Source of the DNA: Rebecca billardiae RCC1528
Taxonomy: Eukaryota; Haptophyta
Direction: 5' to 3'
Assembly (NCBI GenBank): GCA_965240325.2
Contig: OZ251229.1
Location: 2,108,001 to 2,172,000 of the forward strand
Length of the DNA: 64,000 nucleotides
Positions within the stretch are counted from its first letter, which is position 1. Each line of letters starts with the position of its first letter. Below, piece after piece: positions 42,305-52,475 of the stretch. The notes under the pieces were generated by a model, which saw only the letters and a program-made list of their open reading frames with translations, did not search any database and was not told the origin of the DNA. The translations under genes and the position numbers were made by a program.

Positions 42305-42940
42305 CCGGAGTCGATCACTGAGCGTTGCCCGATGGGATGCACACGCCATTCTGTCACACAGTAATGAGTTACAACGGAGACACGACCGCGAGTGACTGGC
42401 GCTGCCCTGCGGCCGCTAGTAATTGCACAGCCGATCCCGGAACCGTGCCCCGTGCAGAGTGACCGTGTCCGGGACGTGTGCCGATACACGTTGAACTTGC
42501 CAAGACTAAGACGTAACTCCGGTAAGACGACCGCGCGTCTCGGTCACCGGACGGACTGGACTCACAGTGTGAGACAGTCACTGTGAGTGTGAGTGCGGTC
42601 CGCGCGAACAGCCCGAACCGTTGTTACATGCCAATTCAGGACAGTGACCGCCGGACTCAGTTCGAGTTATAGTTTACTATGCCTTTTAAGCCTTTTTTAA
42701 AAGTAGCATTAAGCGCCCAACGATTCCAGGGTGTCACTCTGCGGACTAAGGGCGTTCTCAGGCCGTCGTGCCAGTCTCCGGTGGGTGGTAAGCCCTTCCG
42801 AGGCACGGTGGATGATGATGCTCGTGTGCGCGTGCGCGCGGAGTGATCACGCGGTCCGCGGTCGCGGACGTCGGAGACAATTTAGTTTATGAGGGATTGC
42901 TGGATGTCCGGCGGAAAAGATGTGGTCGTCTGGAAAGGAT
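42305..42940. other. Intergenic spacer
   Basis: No gene seen. Moderately AT-rich around 42670-42720 (TATAGTTTACTATGCC), with short CACTGTGAGTGTGAG-type repeats near 42575. Confidence 0.45.
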
Positions 42941-43186
42941 CTAGTTCCATGAGCACACCTCGCGGGCCGCCTCCGCCGTCGAATCGGGGAGGTTGGAGGC
43001 GAGGTCGGGGTAGCCCTTGAGCGGCGCCTTGGATGCGTACCTCTCGTCGTGCGCGAGCGCCTCGCTCATGCGGGTGACGAGCTTGGGGGCCTGCTGTGCG
43101 ACCTCAGCGCCGCCGCTGTTGAAGTAGATGGCAGCTGCGCCGGCCGCAGCGCCCGCCGCAGCGACAGAGAGGAGCTTCGACGACAT
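42941..43186 (-). CDS. Small conserved-looking membrane-associated protein, 81 aa
   Basis: Single exon with a clean start and stop. MSSKLLSVAAAGAAAGAAAI then YFN forms an N-terminal hydrophobic, small-residue helix that could be a membrane anchor or organelle-targeting segment. It is followed by a charged amphipathic part (LVTRMSEALAHDERYASKAP) and YPDLASNLPDSTAEAAREV. I do not recognise a family. Composition and codon structure match real genes better than the shadow frames around it. Confidence 0.55.
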   Translation of the reverse strand: MSSKLLSVAAAGAAAGAAAIYFNSGGAEVAQQAPKLVTRMSEALAHDERYASKAPLKGYPDLASNLPDSTAEAAREVCSWN

Positions 43187-44234
43187 GATGAGTTCGGGAC
43201 GGAGAAGGGGGGGGGAGAGGCAAGAGCGGCGGCTGGCGAGCGCGTTCCTTCAGACTGTTGGCCGGGACTGTCGACTGATGACCGCGTCGTCCCATCAACT
43301 AGTGATCAGTTTCGTCCAACAAACATGCTCAACGGCGCAGATGACTGCTGCGACCAGTGCGACTCGTCTTCTCATAAAAGGTACGTCGCCTAACGAGACG
43401 GTCCCAGGACTGTTTGGTGGTTGTCCCCGAAGCGCAACGCTGCTTCGTGAGAGAGCCTGTCCTTATTTCGTCCCGGGTATTTTCACAGCAACCGCCGAAC
43501 CGGCGCGGCGCCCGGTGGCAGCGACCAACGGCCGCGCGGTATTGTTCGGTCTCAAGATTTCATTTCGACGGGCAACATTTGCCCAATTTCCCAAGAAAAC
43601 GCGCGCAGATTCGCAACGTTCACGGGCAGTGAGCGCTCCAAGATCGGCCGATGCGTCGACGGCGTCTGCGGTACAACGCCGCGGCCGAGCAGCCGGACGA
43701 TGAGAAGGAGGTGCAGCGCTCTCTTCCCATGTGGACTGAGGCACCGGAGCCTGCCCTGAGCCGGGCCGCGTCGCGCCGCCGCCGCAGCCCGCCCGCGGCC
43801 GCGGCTGCGCCGTCGTGCCGCGGATCGATATTCGATCGCGAGTCGTCTACCCGCATATATGATGTATGTAGAGCGTTAAGACCACCAAGCATCATAATTC
43901 ATGTACACACTGATAGCCGCGCTCCGGGCTTATCAGTCATCAGATCGTCGGCGGCATTGAACAGCACTCGGTACCTGAATGGCAATTAACTGGCGGCTCG
44001 CGGCGCGGCGGCGCGGGCCTGGGCCCGCCGGGTCCCGCCGCCGGCCGCCCGCCGCGCGAGCCCGGCGATCAGTGCCCGGCGAAGTAATACTGGCGACCGG
44101 CCTCACGCCCCACCGTCAGTATCGGAGTATATCGAGAGACTGCGCTGAGATCGGCGACCACGTCATCCGTCATCGTCGGCCTAAATATAGACAGCTCTCC
44201 AGGGGAACCTGCTCACAGTGGAATCGCCTGGGGC
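43187..44234. other. Intergenic spacer
   Basis: No supportable gene. A lower-GC patch lies at 43540-43620, and GC-rich sequence at 43630-43810 has open but motif-free frames. Confidence 0.45.
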
Positions 44235-45431
44235 TCAACAGTCAAGAGTACGACAACGTTTCGAAATGGCCGCGCGCTCAGCTGTCCCGGAGGCTGCGAA
44301 GGCGCTGGGGCGGCTGGGCATATCGTTGTAAGCGCGTAGCAACTCGGCCTCGATGCGGGCCGCCACATGGTCGGCCCAGGCACCCGTCGCAACGTCGACC
44401 ACTGGCGCTGCGGCCTGCGAGGTCCGCCTCGCCACGGGCATGGCCTCGTCTGCACGGCCGCCGCCTGGCGTCACCGCGAATATGTCGATGGCGAGCATGC
44501 CGGTGTCGGTGTACGCGTGCGCGGTGACGTGGGCGCGCGTCGCGCGGCAGCCGTGCATGCCATGCCCGGCACCGCCCACGGCCAGCTCGGCCCCATCGCC
44601 CGTGCCGGCGTCCCCGAGTGCGAGCAGCAGCAGCAGCGTGAAGCCGGGTGGGCTGTCGTCCCCGTCACGAGGCAGTGACACGAGCTGGGCGTGCACGACG
44701 CGCGCGTGCGGCGAGACTGCGCGGCGGATCAGCGCGAGCGTCGCCTGCCCGTGCGCCGCGGCGCGCAAGCCACCGTCGGACTCGGCCAGCCCGTGGCTGC
44801 CTCCGCTGCCGCTGTCGCCGCTGCCGCCACCAGGGCTGCCGAGGCCAAAGAGGCCTGTACAGTCGAGCAACGCATGCGCTCCGCCCTGCGCGCTGTGGCG
44901 GTGGATCACGGGCATGCGCTCCGTGGACGGGAGTTGCGTGAAGCGCGCGCGCTCCGTCTGCGCGCACGAGCCGAGCGCCACGCCAACGCCATGCGCCTGC
45001 AGCCGCGCGAGCACGCGCTCGAGCCCAGCCGACGCGCGCGTCGCACCGCACGTGAAGATGTCAAGCTGCAGCGACGTGCCGACCCGGTGGGCGATGAGGT
45101 GGGACTCGTCGATGAGCAGGCCGACAGTAAAGTGGTCGGCGTCGTGCGGCACGCCGGCGTACGCTGGCGCCTCCGGAGCGAGCGCGCACGGCGCGAGCGT
45201 GCTCAGCGCACGTGGGAGCGCGTACACTCGCCCACCGCCATCGCGGCCGATGGCAATGCACGCGTGCTTGATCTGTCGGGGCCGAAGCGCGCGGAGGAGC
45301 GCATCGGCAACCACCGTCACGTCTGCACGGGCGTGGACCGTCGCGAACGCCTGCGACGGGCCGAACCCGCTTTGACCCACGGCTGCCAAGTGGGAGACTG
45401 CCACGGCGAGCGCGAGGAAAGCGGCAGCCAT
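44235..45431 (-). CDS. Tandem AdoMet-decarboxylase-like (SpeH type) secreted protein
   Basis: Single exon, 398 aa, start MAAAFLALAVAVSHLAAVGQ, a probable signal peptide. The first half has TVGLLIDESHLIAHR and LDIFTCG, matching the ESHISIHTWPE...VDVFTCG core of prokaryotic-type S-adenosylmethionine decarboxylase. The self-cleavage Glu-Ser pair falls at residues ~109-110. The second half repeats the fold (HALLDCTGL; GFTLLLLLALGD; RAHVTAHAYTDTGMLAIDIF), but its ESH is RAH, so the pyruvoyl-forming Ser is lost. Active SpeH enzymes are homodimers of ~125-aa chains, so a fused active/inactive pair is structurally plausible. A secretory leader is unusual for a polyamine enzyme. It diverges from the GT31 gene, ~148 bp between likely start codons. 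Confidence 0.7.
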   Translation of the reverse strand: MAAAFLALAVAVSHLAAVGQSGFGPSQAFATVHARADVTVVADALLRALRPRQIKHACIAIGRDGGGRVYALPRALSTLAPCALAPEAPAYAGVPHDADHFTVGLLIDESHLIAHRVGTSLQLDIFTCGATRASAGLERVLARLQAHGVGVALGSCAQTERARFTQLPSTERMPVIHRHSAQGGAHALLDCTGLFGLGSPGGGSGDSGSGGSHGLAESDGGLRAAAHGQATLALIRRAVSPHARVVHAQLVSLPRDGDDSPPGFTLLLLLALGDAGTGDGAELAVGGAGHGMHGCRATRAHVTAHAYTDTGMLAIDIFAVTPGGGRADEAMPVARRTSQAAAPVVDVATGAWADHVAARIEAELLRAYNDMPSRPSAFAASGTAERAAISKRCRTLDC

Positions 45432-45642
45432 TGTTGCCTTCGCCCGGCCGCGAGTCGCCCGACGACAAAGCACAATAAACTAAAAGTCTGTGCGCTGCTT
45501 GCATGGCCCGTCGTGCTGTCGTCGTCGAGTGGCCACTCGCTTCACGAAGCACATCGGGACCACGCTTGCCTCCGCGCTGATGAGATCTCAGCGTGGCCCG
45601 TCGTGCTGCCGTCGTCGAGTGGCTACTCGCGTCAATGCTCTC
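45432..45642. promoter_or_regulatory. Divergent promoter with a 37-bp direct repeat
   Basis: The region between the AdoMetDC-like ATG (45431) and the possible GT31 ATGs (45580 or 45643) contains two copies of TGGCCCGTCGTGCTGYCGTC...ACTCGC, at 45504-45540 and 45594-45630. They differ at two positions and are spaced exactly 90 bp. TCGAGTGGCTACTCG recurs at ~47361, beyond the GT31 gene. Confidence 0.6.
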
Positions 45643-47079
45643 ATGTCCATCGTCTCTCTCCTCGAGACGCACTTGGCGTACGCGGCAGGCCCGCCGACGG
45701 CGTCCACCTCGGCACCTCCCCGGGCGTCGTGCGCGGCGCCCTGGGCCTCGCCTCTGCTGGCTGTCCTGGGCATTTTAAGTTATTCGGGGGACGAAGTGTT
45801 TCGCACAGCCTTGCGCGAAACCGCCCTGGTCGCCCCTCCGGTGGAGATCCTGCCTTGCTTTGTCGTGCGCGGGCGCGGCCTGACACGTGCGATGTTGAAG
45901 GAGCAGCAGGCACACAACGATCTCATCCTCGTGGACGCAGACGAGCGCCTCTCTCGAGCTGTCGGGCCGCTCGTGGCCATCCGCCTGTGGTTCGCACGCG
46001 CACTGGCTGACTACCCAGAGGCCCGCTTCATTGGCAAAGCGGACAGCGACGCATTCTATGACCTGGAGCGCGTGGCCGCGCAGCTCCGCCTGCTCGAGCC
46101 CCCGGTGCGCGACGGCGGCGACGATCGGCAAGGGTGGTGGTACTGGGGTCACATGGAAAGCTATCACGCCTACTCGCCCACGACCGGTGCCCTTGGGGCG
46201 TTCGGGTACAACCCGGCGCCGCCCTTGCCGTGCGCACGCCAGCTCCTGAAGAGCGACGGTATGTCCAACGCCACAGACGCCTTTGGGCCTTTCCCCTTTG
46301 CCAAGGGCCCGCTCTTCTTCCTAGAGAGACCACTGGTGGCAGCCATCAACGAGAGCGCGGAGCTCCGCGCGGAGGCGGACGCTCTCGTCGCAGAGCGCCC
46401 ACTGTACGAGGCGGACGCGCGCCGAAATGGCTACCGGCAACTTCACCCGCTCTGGGAGGACATCTGGGTGGGCTACGCCCTCGCACGGGTGGCCCCGACT
46501 GCGCCTGGCGGGCGCGTCGCCTTCCGCACCGCCAACATCGGGCGGGGCCTCTACTGGGAGGAGGGCTACAGGCGAAAACCCGGCGAGCTGACTGTGCTCT
46601 GGCACCTGCGCTACAAGCACAGGCGGTGGGCAAAGTCGCAGAGGGCGACCTTCCGCTCGTTTGCCCTCGCACACAACGACAGCCGCGTGCCCGGCCTCTG
46701 GTGCAAGCCGGTGAACCCTGCGCTCGCCACGTGCGCGCTGGCATCGGGGGGAATAGAGGCTGCGAGTGCTTGGGTGGCGGACCTGGATGCGCTCGTGCCA
46801 GACATCAAGAAGAAACGCAGCTACACGATCGGTGGCGCTTACATACCTGCCGAATGGCACAAAACGACCGCGCACCAGCACTTCTCGTCGCGCAATGAGC
46901 ACAACGAGACCGCCGCGACGTATGGCACGTATGCAGCCGGCGCCGGCGCCACCGGTGGCGCGGACGAGCCGCACCCTGGCAGCGGCCGAGGGACAGGCCA
47001 CGGAAAAGATGCTGGGCCTCGGGCCCTATTTCGCTTCTGTGAATTCATTGCATCGACGAAAGCAGTCCGCCCGAGCTGA
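45580..47079 (+). CDS. GT31-type (beta-1,3-galactosyltransferase-like) glycosyltransferase
   Basis: Single exon, 499 aa from ATG 45580 (478 aa from ATG 45643). The Galactosyl_T pattern is visible: VRGRGLTRAMLKEQQAHNDL, ILVDADERLSRAVGP, FIGKADSDAFYDL (the DxD metal/UDP-sugar motif), FAKGPLFFLERPL and LWEDIWVGYALARV (the E/DD-G motif). A cysteine-bearing tail then leads to a Gly/His-rich C-terminus. Family members extend glycans in the Golgi lumen as type II proteins; an N-terminal membrane anchor is not clear here, which argues for an unseen upstream exon or a secreted form. The frame upstream of 45580 is open to a GTG only. Confidence 0.8.
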   Translation: MRSQRGPSCCRRRVATRVNALMSIVSLLETHLAYAAGPPTASTSAPPRASCAAPWASPLLAVLGILSYSGDEVFRTALRETALVAPPVEILPCFVVRGRGLTRAMLKEQQAHNDLILVDADERLSRAVGPLVAIRLWFARALADYPEARFIGKADSDAFYDLERVAAQLRLLEPPVRDGGDDRQGWWYWGHMESYHAYSPTTGALGAFGYNPAPPLPCARQLLKSDGMSNATDAFGPFPFAKGPLFFLERPLVAAINESAELRAEADALVAERPLYEADARRNGYRQLHPLWEDIWVGYALARVAPTAPGGRVAFRTANIGRGLYWEEGYRRKPGELTVLWHLRYKHRRWAKSQRATFRSFALAHNDSRVPGLWCKPVNPALATCALASGGIEAASAWVADLDALVPDIKKKRSYTIGGAYIPAEWHKTTAHQHFSSRNEHNETAATYGTYAAGAGATGGADEPHPGSGRGTGHGKDAGPRALFRFCEFIASTKAVRPS

Positions 47080-47608
47080 TAGCCTGATCGGACGCATGGA
47101 CTTCAGCCATCAGAGATACCGTAGCTATGGCTTATATACGGCGCAGAAGTTGCGCGCCGCCATTATACTTTATTACTGCTTTTTATAATAAATAAATCAT
47201 TAAATAGTATATATATTTATAACGACGTGGTATGCCGAACGGGCCGAAGCGTCAGTCAGGCTCAGAGTGCAGCAGACTTATGAGACACATATATGAATGC
47301 GTCCCGGCGCCTTCCGACCAGGTCAGGCAGTGCGCCACCCGCACGGCCCTGCCCCCGCCCTCGAGTGGCTACTCGGAGTACGCAGGACGGCGGGGCCCGC
47401 GGCCCGCCCGGGTCCGGGGATGGAGGCACCGCCTCGGCCTGCCAGGGCACGCGGCGGCGAAGGCAGATGCCGCCGCGGCCGAGCGCCTTCCGGAGCACGT
47501 CTTCAACTCGTTCAAGAATCAAGGATGAGGGTGAGGTCGTAGTGTATTATACATAATCAATATATATATATATATTAAGTATGTATATATATAGTGCATA
47601 GTATTATT
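47080..47608. other. AT-rich spacer before repeat element
   Basis: No gene. AATAAATAAATCATTAAATA at 47187-47206 is a plausible GT31 polyadenylation region. (TA)-rich microsatellite sequence at ~47550-47600 borders the element. Confidence 0.5.
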
Positions 47609-49445
47609 ATGGCGCACGGCCCCCCCGAAAGGTCTGAGCGTGAGCGAAAGCCGGGGGGGGCGGCGCACGTGCTCCGCAAAATCAAAAAAGAGGATGCGCG
47701 CAGGATTTGGGGGATTTTTGTAGGTGGATTTAGGTGTGAAACCGCAGCATTTGAGTCCATTTCGCTGCTCATGATTGCGTTTGTACTGCTCCTTAATCCT
47801 TGGATAGTAAGTAATAGAAGAAATCGGAATCAAATAGGACGAAGTCATCTAGCTACCATTCTGATAGTCAAGATTCGTGTGTTGAACTGACCATAAAAAA
47901 GGTGAGATATCGAACTAATTCTCTGGATAGCTGTTCACTCCTCAGATTCATCAAAGCGACGCGATATGGTATTGCGCGGGTAGCTTGAATCGACGTTCCC
48001 GCGCGCCCTGGCCTTCTTGGCCTAATGTGGGTGGCATTCGACGTACCTCTATATCTGCGAGGATTAACAGCTCTCTGAAAACGAGTGTGTCCTGGACAGC
48101 TTGAAAGGGGAAATCCAAATTTTGCGGTTTTAACCCAAGATTCTCATGCCCATATTCAGCATGAGTAGTCATAAGACAATTCATCGGTGAACAGAATCAA
48201 GAAGCCTGGCTTCTTGATATCGAGATCCGATTCACAAAGCCAATCAGCGTGGTCTCCAACTGGCTTGTTAATCACCTGTAAATTGTAAAGGTGATTAGTG
48301 ATCACCCGCGTGATGTGATTATTGTGAGCAGCCTGAAACCATAATAATAAGCGCGAGTTGCGAGTCGTGAACCGTCACTTCACCACGCGCCGCACGCCGA
48401 CGCGCCGACGCTGCGCGCGTACGAGGTGGCGCAGCTGCTGCTCGAGGTGATTGCGCACTGCGCGCTCGACCCCGCCGAGCCCGCCGCGTGCGCCACCGCA
48501 CCGCGCCCTCGTGGCGGACGGCGGCGCCCGGCGTGAGTGACGGCGTCCGCCGGGCCGCCGTGGGCGATGGCGCGCGGCGCGTGACCCGACGTACGCGGCG
48601 GCGCTCGGCCGTGCGGGCGCGCTCGCGCGGCTATGGACTCGCTCGAGGGAGCGCTGTGCGCGCTCGCCGAGCCGCCGCTGCCCGCCGCCGCCGCAAGCCG
48701 CAGGCCGCTCGCGCGCCGCGGCCGCGGCGAGGCGCGCCGGCGGCGGCGGCGTGGCGCGCTGCGGAGGCGCCGCTGCTGCCGCCGCGCGCGGCGCAGCGGC
48801 TTCTCGCGCAGTGGTCGGGCGCGGCGCTGTGGCTCGCACCACTGCACCGCGCCCTCGTGGCGGACGGTGGCGCACGCGGCCGCGGCCGTGTGGGCGATGG
48901 CGCGCGGCGCGCGACCCGCGGCGCTCGGCCGTGCGGGCGCGCTCGCGCGGCTATGGACTCGCTCGAGGGAGCGCTGTGCGCGCTCGCCGAGCCGCCGCAG
49001 CCCGCCGCCGCCGCAAGCCGCAAGCCGCTCGCGCGCCGTGGTCCTGGCTGAGGCGGGCGGCGGCGGCGCGGCGCGCGCCGCGGAGGCGCCGCTGCTCGGC
49101 CGCCGCGCGCGGCGCCGAGCGGCTTCTGCCTTCTCGCGAAGTGGTCGGGCGCGGCGCTGTGGCTGCTCTGCGCGCAGCACGGCTGCGCACACAACGCGCG
49201 TGCGAGCTCGCGTGCACCCCCGGCGCCGCCGCCCGGCTGTCGGATCTTATTGCGCGCCGCTCTGCCTCAGCTGCGTCGCCGTTCACACTGAGCCGAGCAC
49301 TTGGCAGTCGGCTGACTCGCCAGTGTGACTCGGCTGCACGGCGCATGCACCGTCCGACCGTCCGACCGTGTCGTCACAAGCCGGCTGCTAGGGCCGTGCG
49401 CCCTCAACTTCGTTGTTCACTACCCGAAGATCGGCGTAGCCGATC
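47609..49445 (+). mobile_element. Candidate non-autonomous element, family 2, copy A
   Basis: Begins ATGGCGCACGG. A GC hairpin follows (C7 and G8 runs around GAAAGGTCTGAGCG), then ATCAAAAAAGAGGA...GGGGGATTTTTG, ~600 bp of AT-richer sequence, a GC-rich centre from ~48370, and a 3' module ending in the hairpin GATCGGC-GTA-GCCGATC (49429-49445) with an AT tail. The same 5' (~240 bp), parts of the centre, and the 3' modules occur in direct orientation at 57085-58756. The centre has an internal ~350-bp degenerate duplication (48490 and 48840) and a coding-like segment AYEVAQLLLEVIAHCALDPA near 48418-48480. No transposition enzyme is seen. Confidence 0.65.
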
Positions 49446-50915
49446 ATTATAATTATATTAATAGAATCGGCGAGTCAACAAGCTGCAGAATCAATCAGTA
49501 AGCTACACTGTCAGGGCGGCTGATATCTCTGAATAAGATCTGAAGAGTCAATATAATTTAATTCAATGTCAATTCTGGTGAACACATCTTTAAATATTTG
49601 ATTTACTTATTCTATTGAAAGCTCTGGCGGCTCCGATCCTCTTTAATTGGTTGTCACCTAGCTACTGCGTCTGCTAGTGCTGAGTGCTGAGTGCTGAGGC
49701 CAAAGAGCAATCAGTGTTCTATAACCGTTCGCTTATGGGGGTATAACTTCGCCTGTAACTCGCCTCCCTGGCCGCCCGCCGTCTCTCCAGACTGCTGGTG
49801 TGTACCTGTCAGGACGCATCCGGACCTCCTTGGCAGCAAGGTCTCGTCATTGAAGATTAATTTACGAACGGTCAGAAACTGCTTCGGTCGGCTGCAGTCG
49901 CGGGCTCCCGGCCGAGAATGGTCGTCGGGAGACCCGCGTGTGGCAGCAGACCGCCAGCTTCGGGGCGGCCTGCTACAGCCGCCTCATGCGACGCCGAGGA
50001 CGGGCAGCTCTCCTCGGGGTGTTGATTCTCCGCGCGTGGCGCCTCTCTACGTGTGGCGGCACGCGGCGGTCCGCCTCTCCGCGTCCGCGGCGAGCTGCAC
50101 GCCGGGGTACGCTGATCTCCGTGCGGGTTGACAACCTGGGTGGTCGGGCGCGCCGCACTCCGGTGGCCGGGCGCGCTCGGTCCTTACACGCGGCGTCTCG
50201 GTGTTCGCCGCTCCTCATGTCGCGCGCTGTTCGGCGGCGGCGACCGCGGCGTCGCGGTCTGCCTCTCCGCGTGGCGTCGTGGCAAGCTGCACGCGGGCGG
50301 CCGGGCGGCCCCTCGGTGCCTGCGGCGCGAGGGCGCGGGGCTCGGCGCGGCCTCACCCCGCTGCGGGCGCTCCGGAACAACGACTCCTCGCTCGTCCCCG
50401 CTCCTCTCTCTCGCCGCCCGGCGTGCCCGCCACGCTCTGCCCCGCGGGCGCGTGCTGCGTCTCTGCGGGCGGGCGCGCGTCGTGGGCAGGAGACCTGGCC
50501 CGGCGACGGCAGGTCCGCGCTGGGGCTGCCCGCGGGCGCGGTGGCTGGGTGTCCGCTGCCTCCCCGCGACGCGGCACGGCTGCCTGGCTGCCTCCGTCGG
50601 CTGCCGGCGGGCGTCATCGTCGGACATAAGCCGACGCGCGCTGCTTGGCCGAGCCCTGCTTGCCCGCGCGCGCGGCGTGCGCGCGCACGCGCGCGCTGGC
50701 TCGCAGTCCGCTCAAACTGACTCCCGTGTCTGTCGTCCCCTTTCGTTCGTTCACACACGCGCGCTCTGCGCGTAGCGCGCCGGCGCGGGCCCCCCGATGA
50801 TTCCTCTGTCTCCCATCGGTGCGTTGCTGCCGTCACAATCCCCCCTTCCCCATCGGAATCAATCATCAATTACCGGAGTAGGAATACGAACGAGCGTCAT
50901 GATCAGGTGCTACTT
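49446..50915. other. Spacer upstream of the FkbM gene
   Basis: 49446-49900 is AT-rich and empty. 49930-50780 is GC-rich, with repeated CTCCGCGTGGCG/GCGGGCGGCC-type motifs. Its open frames are Arg/Ala/Gly-rich without family features, so I do not call a gene. An ATG at 50899 opens a short frame overlapping the FkbM start. Confidence 0.4.
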
Positions 50916-52475
50916 ATGCGGAGCGCGGCGGCCGCATGCGGCGGCGTGCTTCTCGGCGGGTGCCTGGGCATGATGCTCGCCACGCTCGCTCGGCCCCCGA
51001 GCACCGTCTGCCCTGTGCCGGCTGCGCCGGTGGCTGCTGTTGCGCATGCGCGCGATGCAGCGGCCGCGCTTGGTGCGGAGGTGGCCGCAGGAGCACCCGT
51101 CGCCGGCGGCCCCACCGAGCCGCCCGGAGGAGCTCGCAACGAGACCGCCGAGCTGCGGATGGCGAGCCTCGAGCACTGGCGCGAGCACATGTGGGCCGCG
51201 TGGCGCCGCGCCAAGTTCCAGAAGCTGCACGCGCAGACGGGCTGCTCGGACGCAGCGGTCGTGCTGCCGTACCTCACGCGCGAGGCGCGGCTCGCGCGCT
51301 GCCGCATGGACGGGGGCACTGGCGCACGGCCGCTGCTCGTGCTCGACGTGGGCGCGAACGTGGGCGCGTTCGCCAACGAGGTCATGTCCGCGCTGGGCGA
51401 CCTGTCGGTGCGGTTTGAGCACCGCAGCAGCAAGGACGTGTGCCGCCGCCCCGCGCACTCGCTGCCCGCGCCCCTCGACGTGGTCTTCGTCGAGGGCAAC
51501 CCGCCGACCTGCGAAGTGCTGGCCAAGCACGTGCGCAGGCTGTACGGGACGGACCCCGCCGAGCTCTCCCCGCCCGAGCCCGGCGCGCACGGCGTGTCCG
51601 GCTCGGTGCGCCGCTGGACCAACGTGCTCGACGACGCCGGCCAGCAGGGCGCGGGCTCGGGGCACGCGACGCTGGCGTGCGTGGCGGCGGCAGAGGAGGA
51701 CGGGCTGATCCGGTGGACCGTGCCGGACGACGCGACGGGCGGGGCGGGCAGCGAGTTCAACGTGGGCCTGAGCGGCGTCACCGTCATCGCCCCCAACGTG
51801 CGCACGCGCGTCGTCAACGTGACCGGCCGCACCGTCACGTCCCTCGTGCGCAGCCTCGGCCGTGACGACTCGAGCGGGGAGACGCGCACGCTGCTCCGCA
51901 AGTACCAGCGCCACCCGTGGTGCAGCGGGCTCGAGGACGCGCGCCGCCCCGCGTCCGCGCCGCGCAAGGCCGAGGCCTACCCGGCGGTGCGCCTCGCGCG
52001 CGGCGCGGCGCGCCGCGTCTTCCTGCTCAAGGTCGACGCGGAGGGCGCGGACGGCATCGTGCTGCGCGGGGCGCGGCCGCTGCTGCGCGCGCACGAGGTC
52101 GACTTCCTGATCTTCGAGTACAACTCGATCTGGCCCGGGCGCGAGCGGCCGCTGTCGCGGGCGCTGCACCCCGTCCTCGACGCGGGCTACGACTGCGCGA
52201 TGGTGGGCATCGCGGGCATGGTGCCCCTCGGCGGCGCGTGGTGGGCGCGCGGCTGGGACGCGCACAGCCACCTGATGTTCTCCAACGTGTTCTGCGCGCT
52301 GCGGCGCCGCGCGTTTGTGGCCATCGTCACGGCGTACAATGCGAGGGGGCCCTTTGACGTGCTGGACTGGCCCGCCGGGCTGCTCGAGTGGGGTCTGGCG
52401 CAGCCCAGGGCTGACGCGGTGGGGATGCGCCTGGCTCAGGAGCGCCAGCACGCGCCACAGTCAACACGGGTATAA
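50916..52475 (+). CDS. FkbM-family methyltransferase, type II membrane protein
   Basis: Single exon, 519 aa, starting MRSAAAACGG. An N-terminal hydrophobic segment (GGVLLGGCLGMMLATLA) is a probable signal anchor, followed by an Ala/Pro stem. The methyltransferase domain has VLDVGANVGAFANEV (SAM loop I), VVFVEGNPPTCEVL (acidic end of beta-2) and FLLKVDAEGADGIVLRGARP, the FkbM hallmark. After it comes VDFLIFEYNSIWPG. FkbM-type enzymes methylate hydroxyls of sugars or small molecules; with a signal anchor, Golgi glycan methylation is a reasonable guess, not shown. A short overlapping upstream ATG (50899) may dampen translation. Confidence 0.85.
   Translation: MRSAAAACGGVLLGGCLGMMLATLARPPSTVCPVPAAPVAAVAHARDAAAALGAEVAAGAPVAGGPTEPPGGARNETAELRMASLEHWREHMWAAWRRAKFQKLHAQTGCSDAAVVLPYLTREARLARCRMDGGTGARPLLVLDVGANVGAFANEVMSALGDLSVRFEHRSSKDVCRRPAHSLPAPLDVVFVEGNPPTCEVLAKHVRRLYGTDPAELSPPEPGAHGVSGSVRRWTNVLDDAGQQGAGSGHATLACVAAAEEDGLIRWTVPDDATGGAGSEFNVGLSGVTVIAPNVRTRVVNVTGRTVTSLVRSLGRDDSSGETRTLLRKYQRHPWCSGLEDARRPASAPRKAEAYPAVRLARGAARRVFLLKVDAEGADGIVLRGARPLLRAHEVDFLIFEYNSIWPGRERPLSRALHPVLDAGYDCAMVGIAGMVPLGGAWWARGWDAHSHLMFSNVFCALRRRAFVAIVTAYNARGPFDVLDWPAGLLEWGLAQPRADAVGMRLAQERQHAPQSTRV

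Noticed and set aside
49930-50780. Possible gene in the GC-rich stretch before FkbM
   Set aside because: Frames on both strands are open through composition alone, full of Arg/Ala/Gly and internal motif repeats; there is no domain and no credible start/stop pair.
50910-52451. 513-aa minus-strand frame opposite the FkbM gene
   Set aside because: Antisense shadow of a frame with firm FkbM motifs; residues reflect third-position GC bias only.
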